A DNA stretch of 64,000 bases. Source: Pseudomonas azotoformans (GTDB lineage: Bacteria > Pseudomonadota > Gammaproteobacteria > Pseudomonadales > Pseudomonadaceae). Shown piece after piece: positions 28,255 to 38,251 of this stretch. The position numbers were made by a program, and so were the translations under genes. How positions within the stretch are numbered: position 1 is the first letter of the stretch; each line of letters starts with the position of its first letter. The DNA lies in the NCBI RefSeq assembly GCF_900103345.1, contig NZ_LT629702.1, positions 6,115,501-6,179,500 on the forward strand, written 5' to 3'. Below the pieces are notes generated by a model, which made no database searches, was not told the DNA's origin, and saw only the letters and a list, made by a program, of their open reading frames with translations.

Positions 28255-28599
28255 TCAGTGTTTCGGTTTGTCGCCGCTCGCTGCTAAGTCATGCAGATAG
28301 CGACGCGACAGCGTCAGAAAACGCGGGGTAGGGCCGACGTCTTCATAGAGCGGGTCGCCCTCTTCATCAGTGGCGATCACCTGCTGCCCCTTGATGTACG
28401 GAAAGCTGGCTTCCAGCTCTTCCAGTGCGGCGCCGATCAGTTCGCCGAGCAGTTCTTCGGTGCTGCGCTTGGGGTACATCTCGGCGATCGCTGCCAGGCG
28501 TGCCGCAGCTTCCACATCCAGGTGGATGGCGTACTCGGTCTTGGTCAGGCGACCCTTGGCGTTCTCTTCCCAATGCTGGGCCAGTTCTCGGATTTTCAT
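28255..28599 (-). CDS. Small conserved protein annotated as type 1 pili tip component in pseudomonads
   Basis: A 114-aa cytoplasmic-looking acidic protein (MKIRELAQHWEENAK start, EEGDPLYEDVGPTPRF near the C-terminus). I remember this family beside ppc in many Pseudomonas genomes under the names type 1 pili tip component or pilin assembly protein, but nothing in the sequence (no signal peptide, no pilin motif) supports a pilus role. The region EAAARLAAIAEMYPKRSTEELLGELIGAALEE looks helical. ATG at 28599 is chosen for GAGG six bases upstream. Confidence 0.8.
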   Translation of the reverse strand: MKIRELAQHWEENAKGRLTKTEYAIHLDVEAAARLAAIAEMYPKRSTEELLGELIGAALEELEASFPYIKGQQVIATDEEGDPLYEDVGPTPRFLTLSRRYLHDLAASGDKPKH

Positions 28600-28783
28600 G
28601 GCAACCTCAATAAAGCCCGCGATAGCAGGCGGTGATGAGTGACCCGTCGCCCGCACGGACAAACGCGACGACTTAGTGTTGAGACTAGCTGCAACTCACA
28701 AGGTTTAAAGTCTTGTCATAAATGGGCGCTGGCGGCACTCTGGCAAACCTGCGCGTCCCGGATTTCTGGCTGGAGATTGGCTG

Positions 28784-31411
28784 ATGAGTGATATCGATGC
28801 ACGCTTGCGTGAGGATGTTCACCTGTTGGGTGAGCTGTTGGGCAACACCATTCGAGAGCAGTACGGCGATGATTTCCTCGACAAGATCGAGCAGATCCGC
28901 AAGGGCGCCAAGGCCGACCGCCGTGGCGCAGGCGATGAACTGAGCACCAGCCTCAACCAGTTGCAGGAAGATGAACTGCTGCCCGTGGCCCGTGCTTTCA
29001 ACCAGTTCCTCAACCTGGCCAACATAGCCGAGCAATACCAACTGATTCACCGCCGCGACGAGTCGCAACCGGCGCCTTTCGAAGCCCGTGTATTGCCTGA
29101 GTTGCTGGCGCGGCTGCAAGCCGAAGGCCACAGCAACGAATCCCTGGCGCGCCAATTGGGGCGCCTGGAGATTGAACTGGTCCTCACCGCCCACCCCACC
29201 GAAGTGGCGCGCCGCACCCTGATCCAGAAGTACGACGCCATCGCCGCCCAATTGGCCCTGCAGGATCACCGCGACCTCACCACGGCCGAGCGTGAGCAGA
29301 TCCGCCAACGCCTGCAACGCTTGATCGCCGAGGCCTGGCACACCGAGGAAATCCGCCGCACCCGGCCCACGCCGGTGGACGAAGCCAAGTGGGGCTTTGC
29401 GGTCATCGAACATTCGCTGTGGCACGCGATTCCCAATTACCTGCGCAAGGCCGACCAGGCCCTGCACGCCGCCACCGGCCTGCGCTTGCCGCTGGAGGCG
29501 GCGCCGATCCGCTTTGCGTCGTGGATGGGCGGCGACCGTGACGGCAACCCGAATGTCACTGCACCGGTCACCCGTGAAGTCTTGCTGCTGGCGCGCTGGA
29601 TGGCTGCCGATCTGTACCTGCGCGATATCGATCACCTGGCCTCCGAACTGTCGATGCAGCGCGCCAGCCCGGCGTTGCAGGCCAAGGTCGGCGATAGCGT
29701 CGAACCCTATCGCGCCTTGCTCAAGCAATTGCGTGAACGCCTGCGTGCCACGCGCCAATGGGCGCATACGGCGTTGAGCAGTAGCACGCCGGCACCTGCC
29801 GAGGTGTTGCAGAACAACCGCGATCTGCTGGAGCCGCTGGAGCTGTGCTACCAGTCGCTGCACGAATGCGGTATGGGCGTGATCGCCGATGGGCCGTTGC
29901 TTGATTGCCTGCGGCGTGCGGTGACGTTCGGCCTGTTCCTGGTGCGGTTGGATGTCCGCCAGGATTCCAGTCGCCACACGGCGGCGATGACCGAAATCAC
30001 CGATTACCTGGGGCTTGGGCGTTACGAAGACTGGAACGAAGAGATGCGCATCAGCTTCCTGATGAAGGAGCTGGCCAACCGTCGACCGTTGCTGCCGGGT
30101 TATTTCAAACCGTCGGCGGATACCGCCGAAGTGCTCAACACCTGCAAGGAAATTGCCGCCGCGCCTGCGGCGTCCCTGGGTTCGTATGTCATCTCCATGG
30201 CCGGCGCTGCGTCGGACGTGCTGGCGGTGCAGTTGCTGCTTAAAGAGTCGGGCGTGCAACGGCCGATGCGCGTGGTGCCGCTGTTCGAAACCCTGGCCGA
30301 CCTGGATAACGCAGGCCCGGTGATCGAGCAACTGTTGCTGCTGCCCGGGTACCGCGCGCGGCTGCAAGGCCCGCAGGAAGTGATGATCGGCTACTCGGAC
30401 TCGGCCAAGGACGCCGGCACCACCGCCGCTGCCTGGGCGCAATACAGGGCGCAGGAACGCCTGGTGGATATCTGCCGTGAACAGCAAGTGGAACTGCTGT
30501 TGTTCCACGGCCGTGGTGGCACCGTTGGCCGTGGCGGCGGCCCGGCCCACGCGGCGATCCTGTCGCAACCGCCGGGCTCGGTGGCGGGACGCTTCCGTAC
30601 CACCGAACAGGGCGAGATGATCCGCTTCAAGTTCGGCCTGCCGGATATTGCCGAGCAGAACCTCAACCTTTACCTGGCCGCCGTGTTGGAAGCGACCCTG
30701 TTGCCACCGCCGCCACCCGAGCCAGCCTGGCGCCATTTGATGGACGAATTGGCGGCAGACGGTGTCAGCGCTTACCGCGCCGTGGTGCGCGAGAATCCGC
30801 AGTTCGTCGAGTATTTCCGCCAGTCCACGCCGGAACAGGAATTGGGCCGCTTGCCGTTGGGCAGCCGCCCGGCCAAGCGCCGTGCGGGCGGCATTGAAAG
30901 CCTGCGTGCGATTCCGTGGATCTTCGGCTGGACCCAGACCCGCCTCATGCTGCCCGCCTGGCTGGGTTGGGAAGCGGCGCTGAGCAAGGCCCTGGAACGT
31001 GGCGAAGGCGACTTGCTGGGGCAGATGCGTGAGCAGTGGCCGTTCTTCCGTACCCGCATCGACATGCTGGAAATGGTGCTGGCCAAGGCCGATGCCGATA
31101 TCGCCCGCCTGTATGACGAGCGTCTTGTGCAGCCGGACCTGTTGCCATTGGGTGCGCATCTGCGCGACCTATTGTCGCAGGCCTGCAAGGTGGTGCTTGG
31201 CCTGACTGGCCAGTCGCAGCTGCTGGCCCATAGCCCGGACACCCTGGAGTTCATCCGCCTGCGCAACACCTACCTCGACCCGTTGCACCTGTTGCAGGCC
31301 GAGTTGCTGGCGCGTTCGCGCCAACAGGAAGCGGCACAGGACAGCCCTCTGGAACAGGCGCTGCTGGTCTCCGTGGCCGGTATTGCCGCCGGTTTGCGTA
31401 ACACCGGCTAA
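28784..31411 (+). CDS. ppc: Phosphoenolpyruvate carboxylase
   Basis: An 875-aa cytoplasmic enzyme that adds bicarbonate to PEP to make oxaloacetate, refilling the TCA cycle. The active-site signature [12 protein letters not shown] with its catalytic histidine, the second signature [10 protein letters not shown], the glycine loop [14 protein letters not shown], and the C-terminal RNTG that ends all members of the family are present. Length is normal. GGAG lies eight bases before the ATG. A long open frame on the opposite strand is a high-G+C shadow. Confidence 0.97.
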   Translation: MSDIDARLREDVHLLGELLGNTIREQYGDDFLDKIEQIRKGAKADRRGAGDELSTSLNQLQEDELLPVARAFNQFLNLANIAEQYQLIHRRDESQPAPFEARVLPELLARLQAEGHSNESLARQLGRLEIELVLTAHPTEVARRTLIQKYDAIAAQLALQDHRDLTTAEREQIRQRLQRLIAEAWHTEEIRRTRPTPVDEAKWGFAVIEHSLWHAIPNYLRKADQALHAATGLRLPLEAAPIRFASWMGGDRDGNPNVTAPVTREVLLLARWMAADLYLRDIDHLASELSMQRASPALQAKVGDSVEPYRALLKQLRERLRATRQWAHTALSSSTPAPAEVLQNNRDLLEPLELCYQSLHECGMGVIADGPLLDCLRRAVTFGLFLVRLDVRQDSSRHTAAMTEITDYLGLGRYEDWNEEMRISFLMKELANRRPLLPGYFKPSADTAEVLNTCKEIAAAPAASLGSYVISMAGAASDVLAVQLLLKESGVQRPMRVVPLFETLADLDNAGPVIEQLLLLPGYRARLQGPQEVMIGYSDSAKDAGTTAAAWAQYRAQERLVDICREQQVELLLFHGRGGTVGRGGGPAHAAILSQPPGSVAGRFRTTEQGEMIRFKFGLPDIAEQNLNLYLAAVLEATLLPPPPPEPAWRHLMDELAADGVSAYRAVVRENPQFVEYFRQSTPEQELGRLPLGSRPAKRRAGGIESLRAIPWIFGWTQTRLMLPAWLGWEAALSKALERGEGDLLGQMREQWPFFRTRIDMLEMVLAKADADIARLYDERLVQPDLLPLGAHLRDLLSQACKVVLGLTGQSQLLAHSPDTLEFIRLRNTYLDPLHLLQAELLARSRQQEAAQDSPLEQALLVSVAGIAAGLRNTG

Positions 31412-31454
31412 GGTTTTTTGCGTGTTCTCAACGGCTTGCAGATAAACCATGGCG

Positions 31455-31474
31455 GCCGCCCTGAAACGGGCGGC
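31455..31474 (+). terminator. Possible terminator after ppc
   Basis: Stem GCCGCCC-TGAAAC-GGGCGGC, 43 bases past the ppc stop. It lacks a clear T-run (TGGCGTTTG follows), so termination is uncertain. The remaining 31475-31690 before adk contains only an AT-rich stretch near 31618-31632. Confidence 0.4.
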
Positions 31475-31588
31475 TGGCGTTTGTGGGGCCAGGTTGCACC
31501 CAGGCGCACCCTACCTATGACGTAGAGGCAGCACGGGTTCCTGCGACTTTTGGCGGCTTGTGTGCTTAAGGCCTGCTGTGTATCTTGA

Positions 31589-32338
<750 letters not shown>

Positions 32339-32360
32339 TCTCTCGACCGGCTTCACGGAT

Positions 32361-32387
32361 AACGGCCCGCTTGCGGGCCGTTGTTGT
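32361..32387 (+). terminator. Terminator after adk
   Basis: Perfect 10-bp stem AACGGCCCGC-TT-GCGGGCCGTT followed by GTTGTTTA, 22 bases past the adk stop and ahead of tsaB. Confidence 0.8.
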
Positions 32388-32427
32388 TTATACTGGCGCA
32401 CTTTTTTCGACTTGGACACCTACACCG

Positions 32428-33114
32428 ATGAGCACCCTGCTGGCCCTGGACACCGCGACTGAAGCTTGCTCCGTTGCCTTGCTGCACGATGGCAAGGTAA
32501 CGAGCCACTACGAGGTGATCCCGCGCCTGCACGCGCAGAAGCTGTTGCCGATGATCAAGCAACTGCTGGAAGACGCCGGCACCACGCTGGCCGCGGTCGA
32601 TGCAATCGCTTTCGGTCGCGGCCCGGGTGCGTTTACCGGCGTGCGCATCGCCATCGGCGTGGTGCAGGGCCTGGCGTTTGCGCTGGAGCGTCCGGTGTTG
32701 CCGGTGTCCAACCTGGCCGTGCTGGCCCAGCGCGCCTTGCGTGAACATGGCGCCCGGCAGGTGGCGGCCGCTATCGATGCGCGCATGGATGAAGTGTATT
32801 GGGGTTGCTACCGCGAAACGGCGGGCGAGATGCGTCTGGTCGGCGTGGAAGCCGTGCAGCCGCCGGAGTCATCGCAACTGCCTGCTGACGCCAGCGGCGA
32901 TTGGTTCGGTGCTGGCACCGGTTGGGGGTATGGGGAGCGCATCGTTGTGCCGTTGGTGGGCCAGGACGCGACGATGTTGCCTCACGCCGAGGACTTGCTG
33001 ACACTGGCACGTTTTGCTTTTGAGCGTGGCGAGGCGATTCCGGCGGACCAGGCGGCGCCGGTCTATCTGCGCGATAAAGTGGCGCAGACCAAGGCAGAGC
33101 GCGGGATTATTTGA
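32428..33114 (+). CDS. tsaB: tRNA t6A synthesis factor TsaB
   Basis: A 228-aa protein of the ASKHA fold (YeaZ family). It pairs with TsaD, with TsaE and TsaC, to make threonylcarbamoyladenosine at position 37 of ANN-decoding tRNAs. The N-terminal phosphate strand LLALDTATEACSVAL and the motif GRGPGAFTGVRI are characteristic. ATG at 32428 is chosen because family homology starts there. It may connect functionally with tcdA at 56263, which cyclises t6A. Confidence 0.94.
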   Translation: MSTLLALDTATEACSVALLHDGKVTSHYEVIPRLHAQKLLPMIKQLLEDAGTTLAAVDAIAFGRGPGAFTGVRIAIGVVQGLAFALERPVLPVSNLAVLAQRALREHGARQVAAAIDARMDEVYWGCYRETAGEMRLVGVEAVQPPESSQLPADASGDWFGAGTGWGYGERIVVPLVGQDATMLPHAEDLLTLARFAFERGEAIPADQAAPVYLRDKVAQTKAERGII

Positions 33115-33274
33115 CGCCAAAAATGATGGCAGTTTGGGGCTAAATTCACCAATCGTCAGAATTTGCCCCTGGTTTTAAACCTTTTTCAAATTATGTGTTC
33201 TAGTTATCACCAGAGCATTTGCGCGCTACGGATTGCGCCACTAAAATGCCATTACTGATAGCGAGTTCGCGCCC

Positions 33275-33565
33275 ATGCGTATTGATGGCTTTTCCTCACA
33301 GTCTTACCCAATCAAGCGCAAGCCGCGTAAGGCGAACGTCACGGTGGACGACTCCGTCGAGGACTCGCCGGATTTCATCGACGTCCAAGCCGATGCACAG
33401 GCCAATGCCCAAGCGCGTATCAGCGGTCTTCCCGCCCGTCAGCAAGATATGGTCTTCCCACGCTCCATGAGCAAAAGCGTTGCCACCGCCCTGGCCAGCT
33501 ACCTGACCACTGCCGGCTTTGTCGAATGGGATATGGAAGTGCTGGGTCTCGATATCCACATCTGA
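33275..33565 (+). CDS. Conserved hypothetical protein, 96 aa
   Basis: A small hydrophilic protein, acidic in the middle (VTVDDSVEDSPDFIDVQADAQ) with a helical C-terminal part ending EVLGLDIHI. No motif recognised. It overlaps the start of the DUF72 gene (TGATG), which supports it as a real, coupled gene. The 160 bases before it are AT-rich and probably hold its promoter, but I see no clear hexamer pair. Confidence 0.7.
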   Translation: MRIDGFSSQSYPIKRKPRKANVTVDDSVEDSPDFIDVQADAQANAQARISGLPARQQDMVFPRSMSKSVATALASYLTTAGFVEWDMEVLGLDIHI

Positions 33566-34425
33566 TGCGTCTGCCTTATTACCTCGGTTGCCCGTCCTGG
33601 AGTGAAAACGCCTGGCGTGAATACCTGTACCCCGCCGATGCCCGTTCCAGCGACTACCTCGCGCTCTACTCCCAAGTCTTCAACGCCGTCGAAGGCAACA
33701 CCACGTTTTATGCCCGCCCCTCAGCCGCCACCGTGCAGCGCTGGGCCGAAATCATGCCTGACGACTTCCGCTTCACGGCCAAATTTCCCGGTGACATCAG
33801 CCACAGCGGCAACCTGATCGAGCAACTACCGGCAGCGGAAAGCTTCGTGGGCCTGATGAGCCCGTTGGGCGAGCGGGTATCGCCCCTGTGGTTGCAACTG
33901 CCCGCGACGTTCACCCCGCAGCGCCTGGGGGAGTTGGCAGGTTTCATCGATGGCCTGGAGCGGCCGATGGCGGTGGAAGTGCGTCATTCGGAATTCTTCG
34001 CCAAAGGCGACGCCGAGCGCATGCTTAACCGCTTGCTACGGGATCGGGGCGTTGAGCGCATCTGCCTGGACCCCCGCGCATTGTTCAGTTGCACGTCCAC
34101 GTCAGCCGCCGTGCTGCACGCCCAATCGAAAAAGCCCAAGGTGCCAACCCGGCCGGCGGCCCTGACGCAGTTTCCCCAAGTGCGTTTTATCGGGCATCCC
34201 GAATTGGAAGCCAACGACCCGTTCCTGGTGCCGTGGGTGGAAAAAGTCGCCGGTTGGATTGAAGAAGGCCGCACACCCTACGTGTTCCTGCACACTTCGG
34301 ATAATCGCCTTGCCGCCCAACTGGCGCTGCGTTTCCATGATCAGTTGATGGCCCGCCTGCCGGGTTTGCCCGCATTGCCAGTGTTGGATCGTGCCCCCGC
34401 CGTGGAGCAACTGGGGTTACTCTAG
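33565..34425 (+). CDS. DUF72 family protein (YecE-like)
   Basis: A 286-aa TIM-barrel-like protein of the DUF72/YecE family. The start GCPSW and the segment VFNAVEGNTTFYARPS, where the Asn/Thr pair is conserved, are characteristic; the C-terminus has YVFLHTSDN. Function of the family is unknown. ATG at 33565 overlaps the stop of the upstream small gene, so translation is coupled; an upstream in-frame start is rejected. Confidence 0.87.
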   Translation: MRLPYYLGCPSWSENAWREYLYPADARSSDYLALYSQVFNAVEGNTTFYARPSAATVQRWAEIMPDDFRFTAKFPGDISHSGNLIEQLPAAESFVGLMSPLGERVSPLWLQLPATFTPQRLGELAGFIDGLERPMAVEVRHSEFFAKGDAERMLNRLLRDRGVERICLDPRALFSCTSTSAAVLHAQSKKPKVPTRPAALTQFPQVRFIGHPELEANDPFLVPWVEKVAGWIEEGRTPYVFLHTSDNRLAAQLALRFHDQLMARLPGLPALPVLDRAPAVEQLGLL

Positions 34426-34452
34426 GGTTCCTTTTTCCGCCAGGAGCCCGAC

Positions 34453-35280
34453 ATGGATGCCCAAACCCTTCGCGCCGAAACCTTCAAAGCCTTGCATGAG
34501 CGCGACCGTGCGTTCGTGATGCCCAACCCGTGGGACGCAGGCTCCGCGGTGATGCTGGCCAGCCTGGGTTTTGAAGCGCTGGCCACCACCAGTGCGGGGT
34601 ACGCGTTCAGCCTGGGGCGCACGGATGCGGAAGGAGCGTTATCCCTGGAAGACACCTTGATCAACGCCGGCATGATTGCCAATGCCACGGCGTTGCCGGT
34701 AGCGGCGGACCTGGAAAACGGCTTCAGCGACACTCCCGAAGGCTGCGCCCAGACCATCCTGCGTGCCGCCGCCACCGGTATCATCGGCGGCTCCATCGAA
34801 GACGCCACGGGCATTGCTGCTGATCCGATCTATCCTTTCGATCTGTCCGTCGAGCGCGTCGAAGCCGCGGTGGCTGCCGCGCGCAGCCTGCCATTCCCGT
34901 TCACCCTGACGGCCCGTGCGGAAAACCTCCTGCATGGCCGCCTGGATTTGCCCGACACCATCCGCCGCCTGCAAGCCTACGCCGAAGCCGGTGCCGACGT
35001 GCTGTATGCCCCGGCCCTGCGCAGTGCCGAGGAAGTGCTGGCGGTGGTCAAGGCGGTGGCGCCCAAACCGGTGAATGTGCTGATGTCCGGCGGCTTGAAC
35101 CTGAGTGTCGCGCAGTTGAGCGAGATGGGCGTGCGGCGGATCAGCGTCGGCTCGGCCCTGGCGTTGGCGGCCTACGGCGAGTTCTACCGCGCCGCGCAGG
35201 AAGTGTATGAGTTGGGCACGTTTACCTTCACCGAGCGCAAGATGCCGTTCAGCCAGGCCAACCAATTCTTCAAGGGCTAA
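34453..35280 (+). CDS. Isocitrate lyase / PEP mutase superfamily protein
   Basis: A 275-aa TIM-barrel enzyme. The N-terminal motif FVMPNPWDAGSAVML, the loop ADLENGFSD, the GGSIEDATG segment carrying the Glu-Asp metal ligands, and TARAENLL match the PEP-mutase/isocitrate-lyase superfamily. Members cleave or form C-C or P-C bonds alpha to a carboxylate (2-methylisocitrate lyase, oxaloacetate decarboxylase). No lyase-specific KKCGH motif is visible, so the reaction cannot be named. It is 4 bases from the extensin-like gene. Confidence 0.85.
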   Translation: MDAQTLRAETFKALHERDRAFVMPNPWDAGSAVMLASLGFEALATTSAGYAFSLGRTDAEGALSLEDTLINAGMIANATALPVAADLENGFSDTPEGCAQTILRAAATGIIGGSIEDATGIAADPIYPFDLSVERVEAAVAAARSLPFPFTLTARAENLLHGRLDLPDTIRRLQAYAEAGADVLYAPALRSAEEVLAVVKAVAPKPVNVLMSGGLNLSVAQLSEMGVRRISVGSALALAAYGEFYRAAQEVYELGTFTFTERKMPFSQANQFFKG

Positions 35281-35283
35281 GCG

Positions 35284-35982
35284 GTGCGTTTTTTCAAAGT
35301 GCTGGGCCTGCTGCTGATCCTGGCGGGTGCCGTTGCCGTGGGGGTCTGGCGTGGATGGGTGCCACTACCGGCCGATTGGAACCCGTGGGCACCGCTGGAC
35401 GTACGCGCCAACCCGAACTTCTTGACTCGCTACAAGCTGGGCCGTCTACAGGATGACCCGGCATTGTGCGAACAGGTGCTGGAAACCTCGGGCCTGCGCG
35501 TCAGTCATCAGGCGGATTCGCCGGCAGATGCCGCTTGCCCCTTGCGCAATACCTTGCGCGTACAGAGTGCGGCGGTTGGGCTGAGCAGTAGCTTTCTCGC
35601 CAGTTGCCCACTGGCGGTGGCGTTCGCCCTGTTTGAGCGGCACAGCTTGCAACCGGCGGCCCAGGCGGTATTCGGCCAGGCAGTGACGCGGGTCGATCAC
35701 CTGGGCAGCTTTGCCTGTCGCACTATCTATAACCGTGCCGAAGGGCGACTCAGCCAGCATGCGTCAGCCAACGCGCTCGACATCGCCGGTTTTCGCCTGG
35801 CGGATGGGCGCAGCATCAGCGTGCTCAAGGACTGGCCAGGGGAGGGCGATAAGGCACGGTTCCTGCGTCAGGTCCGCGATAGCGCCTGTGATGATTTCAA
35901 TGTCGTGCTCAGCCCTGACTACAACGCCGCGCACCGCAACCATTTCCATCTGGATATGGGGCGTTGGTGGGTGTGTCGCTGA
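35284..35982 (+). CDS. Extensin-like domain protein, probable cell-wall hydrolase fold
   Basis: A 232-aa protein anchored by one N-terminal membrane span (about 5-22). The C-terminal half is the bacterial extensin-like domain: SQHASANALDIAGF and AHRNHFHLD hold the His/Asp/His set that in related M15-type peptidases binds zinc, so a periplasmic peptidoglycan peptidase is plausible. Cysteines at CPLA, CRTI and CDDF may be disulfide-bonded. The start is GTG with AAGGG ten bases upstream. Confidence 0.85.
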   Translation: MRFFKVLGLLLILAGAVAVGVWRGWVPLPADWNPWAPLDVRANPNFLTRYKLGRLQDDPALCEQVLETSGLRVSHQADSPADAACPLRNTLRVQSAAVGLSSSFLASCPLAVAFALFERHSLQPAAQAVFGQAVTRVDHLGSFACRTIYNRAEGRLSQHASANALDIAGFRLADGRSISVLKDWPGEGDKARFLRQVRDSACDDFNVVLSPDYNAAHRNHFHLDMGRWWVCR

Positions 35983-35985
35983 GGC

Positions 35986-36606
35986 TTAGGCGGCCAGGCG
36001 CAGGTTCTGGGTGACCAGTGGGCGAGCCCAGTAGTAGTCGAAGTCCAGGGCTTTTTGTTGCGCGACCAGTTCTTCGGTTGGGTACGGCGTGGCGGCTGGA
36101 GGCAGCAGGTCCAGTTCGAATTCTGCGATGGGCAGGTGCAGAGGGCGCGGCTCCGGGGCTGGACCCGGTTCCGGCAACGGCTGGCCGGCCGTCAGTACGA
36201 TGGGGCGGACCCATCCGCTTTCGAAGTTCTGCTGGCGTTGCTGGGCGACGATTTCTTCTTCCGGGAACGGTGTGGCGGCCGGTGGCAACAGGTCGGTCTC
36301 GAACTCGGCAATCGGCAGGAACAGCGGCTCCGGTGGAGCAATCTCGGTGTCTTTCACGTCGCACTCACGCTGGGTGAGAATCTGCGACAGCAGGTCGGCA
36401 CCGGCGCTGGGCTCTACCGCTGGGTCCGCCGGTGCTGGCGTCTGCACGGTGAGTGCGTCGGGCGTATCGCCGAGCTGTTCGGCCAGTGCTCGGGCGAAGA
36501 AGTCCTGCCACACATGACTCACCCCGGCCAGCGCTTGAGTATTGCGCAGGCCGTAGTGGTTGTGGGTCGGCAGTACACCGATGGTTAGGGGAAGAATGTC
36601 TGACAT
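35986..36606 (-). CDS. Protein with two 43-residue repeats, unknown function
   Basis: A 206-aa acidic, proline-rich protein without signal peptide or membrane span. Residues 95-137 and 156-198 are copies of one unit: LPIAEFE-x-DLLPPAATP-x-P at the head and ARPLV or VRPIV at the tail. The N-terminal part (NHYGLRNTQALAGVSHVWQDFFARAL) differs from the repeats. ATG at 36606 is chosen because upstream codons lie inside rsmJ on the other strand. The gene is convergent with the extensin-like gene. Function unknown. Confidence 0.75.
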   Translation of the reverse strand: MSDILPLTIGVLPTHNHYGLRNTQALAGVSHVWQDFFARALAEQLGDTPDALTVQTPAPADPAVEPSAGADLLSQILTQRECDVKDTEIAPPEPLFLPIAEFETDLLPPAATPFPEEEIVAQQRQQNFESGWVRPIVLTAGQPLPEPGPAPEPRPLHLPIAEFELDLLPPAATPYPTEELVAQQKALDFDYYWARPLVTQNLRLAA

Positions 36607-36702
36607 TTTTCTCGGTCGACGCTCAGCTCTGGCAAAATACCTGACTGTTGTTTTTATCGGCCGCTGTTTGCCGATCCTTAATATTTTTGAGCGTAGCGAT
36701 TG

Positions 36703-37485
36703 ATGAGCGAACAACCAGCGGCCAGCCGCATCCAGGTCGAGGCCTTGGGCGAGGTTTTCCAGGCCCGCGCCGAGCAATGGGCGCAGCGGCTTGGCTTGCC
36801 TTTGCAGCAGGCAGATGCGGACTTTTCCCTGCAAGTGGGGGAGCATGGCCTGCAATTGCAACAGCTCGGGGCTGACGCGCCAGGGCCGGTGCGCGTGGAT
36901 TTTGTCGAAGGCGGCGCGGCGCATCGGCGCCTCTATGGTGGCGGTAGCGGGCAGATGATCGCCAAGGCCGTGGGCATCGCTCAAGGCGTGCGCCCACGAG
37001 TGCTCGACGCTACGGCCGGCCTGGGCAAGGACGCTTTTGTACTGGCCAGCCTGGGGTGCGAGATGAGCCTGATCGAGCGCCAGCCGCTGATCGGCGCCTT
37101 GCTCGAAGATGGCCTGGCGCGCGGCGCGGATGATTTTGAAGTGGCACCGATCGTGGCGCGCATGAAGCTGCTCAAGGGCAACTCCATCGACGTAATGCGC
37201 AACTGGGAAGGCGAGCCGCCCCAGGTGATCTACCTCGACCCGATGTTCCCGCACCGTGAGAAAACTGCCCTGGTGAAGAAGGAAATGCGCCTGTTCCGGC
37301 CGTTGGTGGGGGATGATCCCGATGCGCCGGCGCTGCTGGCTGCCGCCCTGGCCCTGGCCAGCCACCGCGTGGTGGTCAAGCGCCCGCGCAAGGCGCCGTG
37401 CATCGAGGGACCCAAGCCGAGTCATGCGCTGGATGGCAAATCCAGTCGCTATGACATCTACCCTAAAAAAGCGCTCAAGCCCTAA
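36703..37485 (+). CDS. rsmJ: 16S rRNA (guanine1516-N2)-methyltransferase RsmJ
   Basis: A 260-aa SAM-dependent methyltransferase. SAM motif I is [19 protein letters not shown] and the catalytic strand is YLDPMFPHR (DPMFP in place of NPPY), both typical of RsmJ/YhiQ, which methylates G1516 in helix 45 of 16S rRNA. ATG at 36703 is chosen over the adjacent TTG. It is divergent from the repeat protein gene, with an AT-rich 96-base region between. Confidence 0.92.
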   Translation: MSEQPAASRIQVEALGEVFQARAEQWAQRLGLPLQQADADFSLQVGEHGLQLQQLGADAPGPVRVDFVEGGAAHRRLYGGGSGQMIAKAVGIAQGVRPRVLDATAGLGKDAFVLASLGCEMSLIERQPLIGALLEDGLARGADDFEVAPIVARMKLLKGNSIDVMRNWEGEPPQVIYLDPMFPHREKTALVKKEMRLFRPLVGDDPDAPALLAAALALASHRVVVKRPRKAPCIEGPKPSHALDGKSSRYDIYPKKALKP

Positions 37486-37522
37486 GACTGAAAATGCCCT
37501 GTGGTGAGCCACAGAGAATGGG

Positions 37523-38158
37523 TTACGGCCTGTAGGCCCGCATAAACAACCCCACCACCTCTTGCACATGGGCTTCGGCGGCCTCTTCACTCAGTTGCCC
37601 GCCGCAGCCATACAGCAAGCAGAAATTCGCCGTGCCCTTGAGCAGGCAGAAGAAATGCTCGGCCGCCGTAAAGGGCTTGTCGATGCTCAGCGCGCCGCTC
37701 TGGTCGATCTTGCCGAGCAGGCGTTCCATGCCCTGCAGCATGCGCATGGGGCCGGCCTCGAAGAAGATCTGCGAGAGTTTCACGTCCTGGTTGCCGGTGG
37801 TCATCATCAGGCGATGCAGGTTGACCGACTCTTCACTGTTGATCAGCCGATGGAACCCCCGCGCGATATTCAACAGCACAGTTTGTACGGGTATGCCCTC
37901 GGGCAACTCGAAGTACATCACCGGCAGTTGTTCTTCGCACTTGGCCACCACGGCGGCGGTGAACAAGGTCTCTTTATCGTTGAAGTGGCTATAGACGGTC
38001 AGTTTCGACACGCCGGCTTCCAGTGCCACCGCGTCCATGCTGGTACTGGCGTAGCCATTGCTCAAAAACAGGATTTTCGCTGCTTCGAGGATTGCCTGGC
38101 GTTTTGCCATGTCCTTGGGGCGCCCGGGGCTATTGGTGTTCAGAGGATTGTCGGACAT
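37523..38158 (-). CDS. mexL: TetR-family repressor MexL of the mexJK efflux operon
   Basis: A 211-aa TetR regulator. The helix-turn-helix (about 20-65) has MDAVALEAGVSKLTVYSHFNDKE; the C-terminal part is the ligand domain. It is divergent from an RND efflux operon, and its size and position next to rsmJ match P. aeruginosa MexL (PA3678), the repressor of mexJK, as I remember. Upstream in-frame codons are rejected because they read through the operator region. It probably represses both itself and mexJK. Confidence 0.8.
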   Translation of the reverse strand: MSDNPLNTNSPGRPKDMAKRQAILEAAKILFLSNGYASTSMDAVALEAGVSKLTVYSHFNDKETLFTAAVVAKCEEQLPVMYFELPEGIPVQTVLLNIARGFHRLINSEESVNLHRLMMTTGNQDVKLSQIFFEAGPMRMLQGMERLLGKIDQSGALSIDKPFTAAEHFFCLLKGTANFCLLYGCGGQLSEEAAEAHVQEVVGLFMRAYRP

Positions 38159-38170
38159 TTTCACCTTTAA

Positions 38171-38213
38171 TACTGGACTGGTGAGTTTGGTATTAATACC
38201 ATACCCGCCAGTA
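38171..38213. promoter_or_regulatory. Candidate MexL operator
   Basis: A perfect palindrome GGTATTAATACC (38189-38200) is nested in a wider inverted repeat TACTGG (38171-38176) / CCAGTA (38208-38213), sharing nearly the same centre. It fills the middle of the 93-base gap between the divergent mexL and mexJ. Repressor binding is inferred from position and symmetry. Confidence 0.55.
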
Positions 38214-38251
38214 TAATTATTCCTAGCTCTACTTGCGAAAGGTCCTACAGC

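Noticed and set aside
28685..31159. 824-codon open frame on the minus strand opposite ppc
   Set aside because: It is antisense to a complete PEP carboxylase with all family motifs, and its His/Gln/Arg/Gly-rich translation is typical of a high-G+C shadow frame.
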